This document shows positions 41,824 through 51,193 of a stretch of DNA of 64,000 bases, piece after piece. Source of the DNA: CAJBLF01 sp964545415 (GTDB lineage: Bacteria; Patescibacteriota; Gracilibacteria; Absconditabacterales; Absconditicoccaceae). The stretch's first letter is position 1, and every line of letters begins with the position of its first letter. The notes below the pieces were generated by a model, which was not told where the DNA came from, did no database searches, and was given only the letters and a program-made list of their open reading frames with translations. The stretch spans positions 1 through 64,000 of the forward strand of contig CAZJFP010000004.1 of assembly GCA_964545415.1 (NCBI GenBank), given 5' to 3'. Made by a program: the position numbers and the translations under genes.

Positions 41824-42819
41824 ATGCTGCAAAATGTCTATTTATTTACTGGGCAGGAGACCTATCTTCTGGACAAAGAACTCCAAAGACGAAAGGAGAA
41901 TTTTCTCGGTAAATTTTGACCAGATAGTGTGTTCTATTTTACACTTGATAATCTTGATATAGGTCAAATCAAACAAGCTATCTATTATAGCGGACTTTTC
42001 ACCACCAAGAAGCTCATCTTGATCAACGGTATCCCATTGGATGCTCTCACTAAACTTGGTGAGGACAAAAATGAACAGTTAGCAAATTTTATCGATGCGT
42101 TTGTCAAAGCTGATGGTAAGATTCCGGATGATTCTTTGCTGGTTTTTGTCAGTCCGATGCCGGACAAGAGATTGAGGTTATATAAGTTCCTCGAAAAGCA
42201 TGCTACCGTCAAAGAATTCAATCAGCTCAAGGGTAATGATTTGGAGACGTTCATAAAAAATGAGCTTCAGGAATTTACTATCACTCGTGAAGCAATCCAA
42301 CATTTCCTTACGAAAGTCTGATCAGATTTGTATCGTATCTGGTTTGAATGCGACAAACTCAGGACTCGAGCAAAAGTGAAACAGCAAAAATCCATAGATG
42401 AAGCGATGATTGATTATATCGTTTTTGGTCAGGTGGAGACTGATTCATTTACTCTTTTGAAAACATTGTTCACGGACAAAAAGAAAGCGATACAGATTCT
42501 TGAAAAGATCCAAGAAGGCGGTGCTGATCGGAATCAGTTCGTCGGTATGTTGTATCGGGCTATGAAATTCTATATCCTCATGATAGATTTGGATGAATCG
42601 TGAATCAAGGAGAGCAAGGATATCGCTTCATTCCTTAAGATGAATCCTCGGCAAGTGAAAAATGAATATACCAAGATAGCTGCTCTAAAGGCGAATAAAC
42701 AGCATATAGAGATATTCTATACTAAACTCATAGAATTGGATGCAGCAATCAAGACCGGTAAAGTTCCTGATACGTATTTTTGGCTCGGTATAAAAAAACT
42801 CATCAATGAATTGTACTAA
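41824..42819 (+). CDS. holA: DNA polymerase III delta subunit
   Basis: Clamp-loader subunit that opens the beta clamp. 331 residues, close to the usual ~340. The N-terminal vestigial AAA+ domain has LFTGQETYLLDKEL and TTKKLILINGI. The middle helical domain has LKGNDLETFIKNEL, and the C-terminal collar contains DSFTLLKTLFTDKKKAI and VGMLYRAMKFY. Three TGA glycines. Start ATG 41824, stop TAA. It heads a + strand cluster. Confidence 0.85.
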
Positions 42820-42852
42820 TGTTTTGTAGGTATTTTATCTTTGCGTGTGTTG

Positions 42853-43449
42853 ATGAAGAAAGCATTTGTGATAATAGCATTTATAGTATTAGGTATCTGA
42901 ACGACAAGCGCTGCTTGGTCGGATAGTTTGTTTTGTATGGTGGAAAAAGACAATGTCATTATTTCCCTTAAACAATCTACGTGATATTATACCTGTAATG
43001 ATACGATTGCGTCTATAGACCAGCTTATTCTTCAGACTGTTGGCGATCTTGATAAGATACAATATTATGTAGATAAACGCCGTAATATCTCTTATTGGTT
43101 GGAAATCAGAAATCAGAAAATAGAATACCAGCAAAAACTTCAAAATGCAAAAGCCCAGATCATGGAGAGCATGAAAACTTTTGAAAGCAATTTGATAAAA
43201 AAATATGTCCAATATTTTGTCATAAGGATTACGCCTTACAAGATCAGTCTGCAGAAATCTTTGGTAAAAATAGACAATCTTGTAACTCGTGGATATGGAA
43301 CTATCGATTTGAGGTCTTATGCATTGTTACTCAAAGCGCAGGTTACTGTTATTGATTCTCTGAGTAATGCGGCTACGGTAAAAGAGCTTACCGATCTACT
43401 CAAAAAATATGTTTATTTCAAAAAAGAGATCTCATGAAAATATGAATAA
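42853..43449 (+). CDS. unknown exported protein
   Basis: 198 residues. Signal peptide MKKAFVIIAFIVLGIGTTSA then AWSDS, with the Gly of IGTTSA a TGA codon. Two Cys near the mature N-terminus (FCM, YYTC) may form a disulphide. The rest is helical, with KIEYQQKLQNAKAQIMESM. Its last 16 nt overlap the next gene start. Family not recognised. Confidence 0.65.
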
Positions 43450-44261
43450 TCACTTCCGGCTCTGAGACATTGTCGCTGTTCACCTTTCTTGCAAAATATG
43501 ACCATGAGTATGTCATATATTATGATTTTCTTCATCGACCTTATGGTGATAAGACATTCCATCAGTCCTTGGATTTTGTTGAGGCAGGGATCTCGTATCT
43601 AAAGAAGCAAAAAGTCGATGCTATTATACTTTCTCCGATATACGAATCGTATATCCTTTCATGAAAAATGAAGACTGCATCCTGATATACTTCTATTCTC
43701 CCTTTGTTTACTACCTACGTCAAAGACTATTGTTTCACTCATTCATTGGTAGGCAAAATCGGTTTGTTATGAGATTTTGCAGATGTTGAGGTCGCTCAGG
43801 ATCTTTTCCAATATATGGAAAAATGATATTCGCTTACTGCTGTTCAAAAATCTATCAGAAAGTTCCATAGTCCGTTCCATTATCGGATCAAGGAAGTCCC
43901 ATTGCGAAAATATTATCTTACCGCTCTTTCCTATTCTCATATTCTCGTCAATAAAATTTTAAAATTTGATCTGAGATACTTCAAGGACGCAATGGTTGAT
44001 ACGCTTATCCCTCTCAATTACGGATATTTCCATTATCAAGCCACTATCACCAAATTCCTCAATTTCAAAAAAATCAGATTTCATGGGTTGTCTGCATTGG
44101 AAAAGATTTTCCAGGAATTCACAAAAAACGATAAGAAAACATCAGCATATTCTGTCACTGTCGCATATACATGACATCCTGACATCCTCAAAAGGGAAAA
44201 GAGGATTATCCGGCTCTTGCAGAGGGGAAAATCTATTGAGATCAATCGAAAAACTATTTAA
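43434..44261 (+). CDS. glutamate-racemase-like protein lacking catalytic cysteines
   Basis: 275 residues, about the size of MurI. The N-terminus MKIGIITSGSETLSLFTFL and RPYGDKT correspond to the MurI motifs FDSGVGG and PYG-K-S. However VDAIILSPIYE stands where MurI has IACNTA, and TLIPLNYGYFHYQ where it has LGCTHYP, so both catalytic Cys and the N-terminal Asp are absent. Probably a pseudoenzyme or a changed activity. At least eight TGA codons. It overlaps the preceding gene by 16 nt. Homology is inferred from motif spacing only. Confidence 0.5.
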
Positions 44262-44277
44262 TCGCTATGAATATGAT

Positions 44278-44550
44278 ATGTCATTGGATGACTTAAGAAA
44301 AAAAATAGACACTATAGATATCGCTATCATCGAGCTTCTTGCCAAGAGATTCGCCGTAGTGAAAAAAATCGGCGAATACAAAAAGCTTCATACGCTTCCT
44401 GCGTTAGATATTTCGAGATGGAATGAACTTGTTGCATTACTCAAGAATAGAGCAAAGAAGAAATGACTCTCTGAAAGCTTTGTTGCTGATCTTCGAGAGA
44501 GGATACATCAAGAATCTATATCATTACAGAAAACAAAAAAACCCGCCTAA
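44278..44550 (+). CDS. aroQ: chorismate mutase, AroQ type
   Basis: Converts chorismate to prephenate in Phe/Tyr synthesis. 90-residue all-helical monofunctional form: LDDLRKKIDTIDIAIIELLA, KRFAVVKKIGEYKKLH, a catalytic-type Lys/Arg set, and a C-terminal IHQESISLQK helix. One TGA glycine (KKKGLSESF). The TAA stop lies in the loop of the downstream terminator hairpin. Its presence is notable because CPR genomes often lack aromatic amino-acid synthesis. Confidence 0.85.
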
Positions 44551-44564
44551 GCGGGTTTTTTTTA
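44536..44564. terminator. bidirectional terminator containing the aroQ stop codon
   Basis: The stem acccgc/gcgggt (44541-44546, 44551-44556) with loop ctaa is flanked by T-tracts on both strands. The UAA of aroQ forms part of the loop. It also ends the histone-like gene on the - strand. Confidence 0.9.
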
Positions 44565-44577
44565 TACTCAAGAGAAA

Positions 44578-44970
44578 TTATTTCTTGATCTTGACTGCAG
44601 CTCGTCCAACTAATTTTTTAGCAGGTTTCTTAGCTACTTTCTTAGCAACCTTTTTAGCTTTTTTGACTTTTTTAGGAGCCTTTTTCTTAGCGACCTTTTT
44701 AGGAGCCTTTTTTTTAGCAACCTTTTTAGCAGGTTTCTTAGCGGCTTTTTTAGCAACCTTTTTAGCAGGTTTCTTAGCAACCTTTTTAGCAGCTTTTTTG
44801 GCAGGCTTCTTAGCGACCTTTTTAGCAGGTTTCTTAGCAACCTTTTTAGCAGCTTTTTTGGCAGGCTTCTTAGCGACCTTTTTAGCAGGTTTCTTAGCAA
44901 CCTTTTTAGCAACTTTCTTTACAGCTTTTTTAGCTGGTTTTTTTGCAGCTGGTTTTTTCTTTGCAACCAT
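44578..44970 (-). CDS. histone H1-like Lys/Ala/Pro repeat protein
   Basis: 130 residues, almost entirely Lys, Ala, Val and Pro, in repeats of AKKVAKKPAKK. This is the composition of bacterial H1-like nucleoid proteins (Hc1-type C-terminal tails), which bind DNA non-specifically. Start ATG 44970 (MVAKKKPAAKK); an upstream in-frame start would add a hydrophobic stretch and is unlikely. No TGA. The DNA repeats are about 30 nt and nearly identical, so length may vary between strains. Confidence 0.8.
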   Translation of the reverse strand: MVAKKKPAAKKPAKKAVKKVAKKVAKKPAKKVAKKPAKKAAKKVAKKPAKKVAKKPAKKAAKKVAKKPAKKVAKKAAKKPAKKVAKKKAPKKVAKKKAPKKVKKAKKVAKKVAKKPAKKLVGRAAVKIKK

Positions 44971-45183
44971 TGTGAGTAGATAATAAGAGAATAAAAAAGA
45001 GATATAACACATCAGATATATGCTATTTATTGGTAATTGCAAGAGAAAGTGAATTAAGAAAAAAAATAATCACTAAAAAAAAGCACATCGAAATATCAGG
45101 TACCACCTATTATATTTCTTTATCTTTTTCTGCGGAATATTTTTTTTCAAAAAAATAAAAAATATTTAGAAAAATATTTTAAA

Positions 45184-45210
45184 AAAATCGGCATTCGCCG
45201 ATTTTTTAAA
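45184..45210 (-). terminator. terminator for the small Cys-tail gene
   Basis: The perfect stem aaatcggc/gccgattt has a 4-nt loop and a seven-T tract on the - strand. Confidence 0.85.
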
Positions 45211-45225
45211 ACAAAGAAATTCGTG

Positions 45226-45324
45226 TTATTTTTTACATTTGCAGCAGCATCATTTTTTCGCTGCTGGTTTCTTAGCCGCTGGTTTTTTCGCGGCCATCTT
45301 TTTTACTGGTTTCTTAACTACCAT
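45226..45324 (-). CDS. 32-residue Lys/Ala/Pro peptide with cysteine-cluster C-terminus
   Basis: MVVKKPVKKMAAKKPAAKK continues with another PAAKK unit and ends KGCCCKCKK, where the Gly is TGA; stop TAA. It has the same repeat style as the H1-like protein upstream but with four Cys in six residues at the end, a likely metal (Zn/Cu/Fe-S) ligand set. It is flanked by its own terminator. The gene is below normal length cut-offs. Function unknown; DNA binding plus metal sensing or nucleoid packing is speculation. Confidence 0.6.
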
Positions 45325-45478
45325 GAGTAATAATAAGAGGATAAAAAAGAAATATGATTCTGATATATGTTTTTGGTGTATGTATTCAATAGTAAACTGC
45401 TTTTTGATGTGGCGTTTCTATGTGTTTTTTTTGCAAAACGTTTTCATTGATGGATTTTTTGTGTATGTCGCTCTAAAA

Positions 45479-45503
45479 CATAAGGTAAGAACCTTATTTT
45501 TAT
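45479..45503 (+). terminator. hairpin with U-run in the secA leader
   Basis: The stem taaggt/acctta with loop aaga is followed by tttttatt. It lies about 110 nt upstream of secA and could attenuate secA transcription or end an upstream transcript. Confidence 0.55.
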
Positions 45504-45566
45504 TCGGATCAAAGAAGTTTTTTTTTCCATTGTTTTATTTTCTAAATTTGCTACTATCGACATGCT

Positions 45567-45582
45567 ATTCGCTCCGGCGAAT
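45567..45582 (+). promoter_or_regulatory. perfect hairpin 27 nt upstream of secA start
   Basis: attcgc/gcgaat with a tccg tetraloop lies just before the secA start codon. Possibly a translational or stability element. The rest of the 285-bp leader is AT-rich without a supported gene. Confidence 0.4.
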
Positions 45583-45609
45583 AATTATTTTAGCAATTTC
45601 AGAAAAAAC

Positions 45610-48600
45610 ATGTTTGGAAAATTGATCAACTTGATAGCTGGTGATTACAATCAGAAACAGCTCAATAAGCTCCGACCTATCGTAAAAAAAATAAACGAAT
45701 TTTTCATTGAATTCGATTCGCTTTCTGATGATCAGATCAAGGCGAAGACTCAGGAATTTAAGGATAGACTTGTAAAAGGCGAGACACTTGATGATATCCT
45801 TCCTGAAGCGTTTGCTGCTGTGAAACAAGCGTGCAAGAGAATGGTGGGTTCAGAAGTCGAAGTCAAATGAGAAAAGCTTGTCCGGAATATGGTTCCTTAT
45901 GATGTTCAGATGCTGTGAGGAATCATATTGCACAAATGAATTATCGCTGAGATGAAGACTTGAGAAGGAAAAACTCTTGTGGCTGTTGCACCGGTATATC
46001 TCAATGCGTTGTCTGGTAAATGAGTCCATGTTGTTACCGTCAATGATTATCTTGCTTCTCGTGATGCACAATGGATGTGACATGTATACCATCGGTTGGG
46101 ACTTAGTTGTGGTTGTGTGACTAAGGCTGTTTCTTTGCAAAAAAGAAGAGAGGAATATGCTAAGGACATCACCTATATCGAAAATTCAGAGCTTGGATTC
46201 GATTATTTGAGAGATAATCTCGTAAAATCCATGAAGGACAGATCTCTTGTTTGGAGACCGCTCAATTATGCTATCGTCGATGAAATCGATAGTATCTTGA
46301 TCGATGAAGCAAGAACTCCGCTTATTATTTCCGAACCGAATGCTGAAGCTACGGAAAAATATATCTATTATGCACAAATAGCTAGAGGATTGACTCCTTG
46401 CACGAGCAAGAAAAAAGTATCTAAATGATTGCTGCAAGAATTATTGACTGAAGGTAAATCAGGCAAGGATCAAGAAGAAGATGGTGATTATTATATCGAT
46501 GAAAAAACCAAAACAGCATCATTGAGCGGAAGCGGAATCACAAAATTGGAACAGATTCTTAAGGTGGAGAATCTCTATAAGGATCTCTGATATGAGGAGA
46601 TTCATCATATAGAGAACGCACTTCGTGCACAAGCTGTCTATGAAAAAGACAAAGAATACATTGTCAAGGATAGTGAAGTCTTGATCGTTGATGAACATAC
46701 CGGTCGTACGATGCCAGGAAGGAGATTTTCAGAAGGATTGCATCAAGCCATCGAAGCCAAGGAAGGAGTAAGAATCCAAAGAGAGTCCAAGACTTTGGCA
46801 ACTATTACGTATCAAAATTTTTTCAAACAATACAATAAACTTTGCGGTATGACGGGAACTGCATTGACAGAGGGAGAGGAATTTGAAAAGATCTATGAGC
46901 TTTCTGTTTTGGAAGCACCTACCAATAAACCTACCATCAGAGTCGATAAAAACGATAAGGTGTTTTACAATGAATCTATCAAGCGAAAATTTGTGAAACA
47001 ACATATCCAATTCGCTCATGAAATAGGACAACCTATCTTGATCGGTACGGCGAATATCGCTACTTCCGAATATGTGTCCAGAATCTTGGAAAAGGATGCG
47101 ATTACACATTATGTCTTGAATGCAAAATTTCATGAACAGGAAGCGCATATTGTCTCTCAAGCAGGTAAATTCAAAAGCGTTGTGGTTGCAACCAATATGG
47201 CAGGTAGAGGAACGGATATCAAACTTGAGGCGTGACTCAATGAAAAATTAGCAGACAATTATGCTAAATGGATCAAAAAACAAATCATTACGGAAAAGAA
47301 ATGACTTTCTGTAGATATCTATTCATCCGTTGAGTTTGAACTTACCATGGATGGTGTCAGAAGAATTATTTGAATGAATGATGAATTGATCAGACAAGCT
47401 GAACAAGATCGGATTAGCCATGATGGTATTATGATGAAGATAAAATTCAATCGTGGCAAGAGAGCAAACACTGATGCATTTGCTGAAATATTCTTCAAAC
47501 CTAGTGATAACTCTGCAAAAGATACTATAGAGCAGGATTTCCATTATGGACTCTTTATCCTCGGTACGGAAAAACACGAATCCAGGAGAATCGATAATCA
47601 GTTGAGAGGACGTGCAGGAAGGCAATGAGATCCTGGTGTCTCTGTTTTTTTTGTCGCGCTTGATGATCTCATTATGCGTAAGATGTGAGGAGAGAGAATC
47701 CAAGGCATTGCTGCTATGCTGCTCGGAAAATCTGAACTTGAAAATCTTGAACTTACTCAAAGCCAATTCACCAGTTCTATCGTAAGATCCCAGAAGCAGA
47801 TGGAAGGTCGGCATTTCGGTATCAGAAAACACCTCTTTGATTATGATAGCGTCATCAATAAGCAAAGACAGGCTATCTATAAGAAGAGAGATGATATCCT
47901 AGTCAGTGAAACTGATGAAGAAATGAGAAAATATCTAGTCGAGACGATTAAACTTGAGATACAGGAAAATATGGATGATATCGTGAGACAGCAGATAACA
48001 AATGCAAGAACGCTTGAACAATCTCCTGCACAATTTCTTCGTATTATGGATAAGGAATTCTCTTTGAAGCTTGAACATCAGCAGATGCAAAAATTTGCTG
48101 AGATGGATTTTGATCATCTGCAAGCAGAACTTTCACTGTTTATGCTTGATCAGCTCAAAGAAAAATTCGCTATGATGGATGTAGATAGATTGTATCAGAT
48201 TTTCAAGGATGTGTATCTCTATCACTTGGATACGCTTCGAGTGAAACATCTTGATGAAATGGAATATCTCAGGGATAAGGTCGGACTTATGTGATATGCA
48301 CAGCTTGATCCGTTGATTGTCTACAAATCAGAAGCGTATGACAAATTCCAGACCTTGCTTTATAGATTAAAATTCGATGTGACTGCATATATCGCTGGTA
48401 TAGATTTTGCTATGCTTCAACAGCAGCAGCAAGCTCCGCAAACCATTACCGTCAATTCCCAGAGCGAAGCAGAATATCTTAAAATGCTCGAAAAGGTTGG
48501 TGCTGAGATGAAAGAAGTGAAGATTCAGAAACCACAATCTGCTCCTGAAAAAATGGTCTACGAAAATACTGATGGATTCGAAATCTTCGAAGTAGATGAC

Positions 48601-48735
48601 AAAAATCAACCAAAATGATCACCTGAAGTTTTTGATGAACCGATGATTCCGCAGTCAGGAGGCAAGACTAGACCTAATGATCTATGTCCTTGCGGTTCCG
48701 GCAAAAAATATAAGAAATGTTGCGGCGCTAAATAG
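45610..48735 (+). CDS. secA: preprotein translocase ATPase SecA
   Basis: Motor that drives proteins through SecYEG. 1041 residues, longer than the usual ~900. Nucleotide site AEMKTGEGKTLVA, VNDYLASRDAQWMG, DEAD-like VDEIDSILIDEARTPLI, MAGRGTDI, QLRGRAGRQGDPG and a C-terminal zinc-binding SEC-C tail CPCGSGKKYKKCC. About 20 TGA glycines, many at invariant sites such as TGEGKT and GRQGDPG. Extra length comes mainly from insertions at ~260-300 and ~950-1010 (Gln-rich). Start ATG 45610, stop TAG. Confidence 0.98.
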
Positions 48736-48739
48736 CTCG

Positions 48740-48879
48740 CACTAAATTAACAATTAAAAATTAATAATGAATAATGTCGGTATTTGTCATATTATATGCT
48801 ATTGTGTTTTTTACAATAGTTCATAATTAAGCATTTCTATCATTATTCATTTTTCACTATTCATTATTCATTAATTTTC
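48740..48879. repeat. long imperfect inverted repeat (aatgaataatg family)
   Basis: Left arm taaaaattaataatgaataa then tgtcgg core, internal hairpin ctattgt/acaatag, right arm atcattattcatttttcact then attcattattcattaa. Closely related to the copies at 6.66 and 57.59 kb. It ends directly at the mtaB start codon. Confidence 0.75.
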
Positions 48880-50070
48880 ATGGAGTACAGTATCTTTGGT
48901 TGTAGACTCAATAAATACTATTTAAATCAATGGCTCGATTATTTTCGCAACCATGATTTTGCTGATACACCATATTTGATTACTACTTGTGAGGTTACTG
49001 ATAGGGCTAAGCAGAAGCGGGTGAAATTAACGAAGAAGAAACTTGCTGAATGATGCCACGTCTATATTACGGGATGTGGCTCATTGAAGAGAGGAAAGAA
49101 AATTTCTGAGAAACTATTCTATAAAATCTATCCTGACCTGCTTCCTTTTTCGGACTCGATTACTTTGCTCGGCGAACATCCTGAGTGCACCTCGGCATTC
49201 GACGCATCCAAATCAAAAGAGAATCTGTTCACCAAAAAATTCGTCGTCATCCAGAATGGCTGCGACAATTACTGTTCCTTCTGTCTGACCGTTCACAAAA
49301 GGGGAGCGCATATGACGAGACCGTTGGAGGATATTATCATTGAGATCAACGAGTTCGCTCAGTTATGAGGCAAGGAAATCGTACTTACTGGAGTGAATAT
49401 CGCTGCGTGGTGATGTTCGAATTCTACAAAACCGGAAGAATCCAAATTCACTTCACTGCTCAAGAATATTCTCGAGAAAACCCAGATACCAAGGATAAGA
49501 ATATCATCATTATGACCAGAATACTTGGACGACGAATTCTTCAAGGTGATTGAACATCCAAGAATACTTCCGCATTTTCATCTGTCTATTCAAAGTTTTT
49601 CTGATGGGGTATTGCACCGTATGAAAAGGAATTATGCTGCCAAAACATTAGATGGTCTGCTGACAAAAATTCGTTCATTGAAAAGAAAAATTCCTGTTTC
49701 GATCGGCGCAGATATTATTGTCGGATTTCCCGGCGAAACAGAAAAAGAATTTCATGAAACGATAGAATGAATCAAAAAATATAAGATAAACAAAGTGCAT
49801 TTATTTCCGTTTTCTTCTCATCAGATTTGAGAAAAAATTCCTGCATTCTCGCTACCTGACCAGGTCGATGCAGTGACCAAGAGACACAGAGAAAAAGAAC
49901 TAAAAAAAATCGCTGACCAACTCGCGGAGGAATTTCATCAGTTCAATGTTTGAGTATCACATAATGTGCTTGTCGAATGAAAATGATCAGGTCGGACAGA
50001 AAATTATATCAAAATTCCTGTTGATTCGAAATACAAAAGAGGAGAAATTATTCAGGTGGTAGTAGAGTAG
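48880..50070 (+). CDS. mtaB: tRNA methylthiotransferase, MtaB/MiaB family
   Basis: Radical-SAM enzyme adding a methylthio group to a modified adenosine at tRNA position 37. 396 residues. N-terminal UPF0004 domain with cluster Cys in FGCRLNK, TTCEVTD and TGCGS; radical-SAM motif CDNYCSFC; then LTGVNIAAWG, HLSIQSFSD, ADIIVGFPGETEKEF and a C-terminal TRAM-like region. The CRLN and GVNI features suit MtaB (t6A methylthiolation) better than MiaB. At least nine TGA glycines. Its end overlaps the convergent kinase gene by 23 nt. Confidence 0.9.
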
Positions 50071-51175
50071 ATTTAAGTTCTATTTTTTCTAGCATTTCCA
50101 ACGCTTTCTTTATTTTTTTTTCTCTTTCCGGATATTTATATATTACACCTATTTTTTGCATAATTTTGATCGTTAAACAAGCATTGAAAATATTTTTATC
50201 AATTTTTTTCCCAATTATTTTTTCGTATCCTTCCCAAAGGTTTTTTTTCAAAATGTTTTTTTGCTCTCATGATATTGTACTTTTCATATATAAGTAATAT
50301 TCTGTTGTAGCAAGATCCATTAATGGGTGATCTAATCTTACGTTTGGATCAAAAATAGTTATTGGCTCTGTGAGAAAGATATTGTCGAATCGGATATCTT
50401 CGTGATTGAGTGACGCTTTTGTTCCTAAAGTGAAATCTTTTTTTATTGTTTGTATCGCCTTATGAAATTTTGTTCTTTCTTTTTCTTCTATAAGATTTTT
50501 TTCTGTAAGATTTTTGGTTATTCTCCTTTCTAATCCATCGTAGTAGTCTTCCATCCTATCATATTCGCCTACGGCAGTATCTCTCTCTATCTTTTTTATC
50601 CATCCAAATCATTTTCCTTTTGATTTTGCTATTTTACCGATATTTTCTCCTATTTCATACGCTATTTTCTCTCCATTTTTTTCTGTAAGTTTCCTAGTGG
50701 GCTGTATATATTCCATGAGTATATATGGTATTTTTTTGTTGTTGAAATCTATCATAGACTCTTGATATATTTTCGGCGTTTTCACTCAGTGCTTGCTCCA
50801 TATTTCAAATGCTTTTGCTTCTATGTGTGTTTTGTTGTCTCATTCTTTGAGAAAATTATTACATGACTTGAAAATATATTCTTTGCTATTTTCGGTAATT
50901 ATTTTTGCTACTACGGATGATACCCCTTCTGTGAAAATATGATAATCTATTGTCTTTCCTATACCGAATATGTTTTCCCCTATTGTCTGTTCTAGAAATG
51001 CTTCTATATTTTTTCTGAAGTCTATCTGCTCTTTGTCTAAATGAGAATGAATTATTACTTTCTTATTGTATGATGTTAAGTTGATTATTCCTTCCTCTTT
51101 TGTGAAATTGGTAATATTCTCCAAACGATTGTTTGTTCAGTTTCATGCTGTTCATGATGGAGGAGTATCTATCAT
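50048..51175 (-). CDS. APH-type phosphotransferase
   Basis: 375 residues. Protein-kinase-like/aminoglycoside phosphotransferase fold: KEYIFKSCNN (Lys region), PYILMEYI hinge, catalytic loop SLNHEDIRFDNIFL and metal Asp in TIFDPNVRLDHP. Substrate unknown; a sugar, choline or small-molecule kinase is possible. Rich in Lys, Glu and Ile. Start ATG 51175 with two closely spaced TGA glycines (PPSGTAGNG). It begins 18 nt after the stop of ATPase C, so probably one operon. Stop TAA. Confidence 0.78.
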
Positions 51176-51193
51176 TTATATTTTCTGAGTAAA

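Noticed and set aside
44634..44912. - strand Leu/Arg repeat ORF overlapping the H1-like gene
   Set aside because: It is the shifted-frame shadow of the Lys/Ala repeats.
45323..45640. An open + frame between the small Cys-tail gene and secA
   Set aside because: It overlaps the secA start, has low-complexity Phe/Leu/Tyr content, and no homology or start signal.
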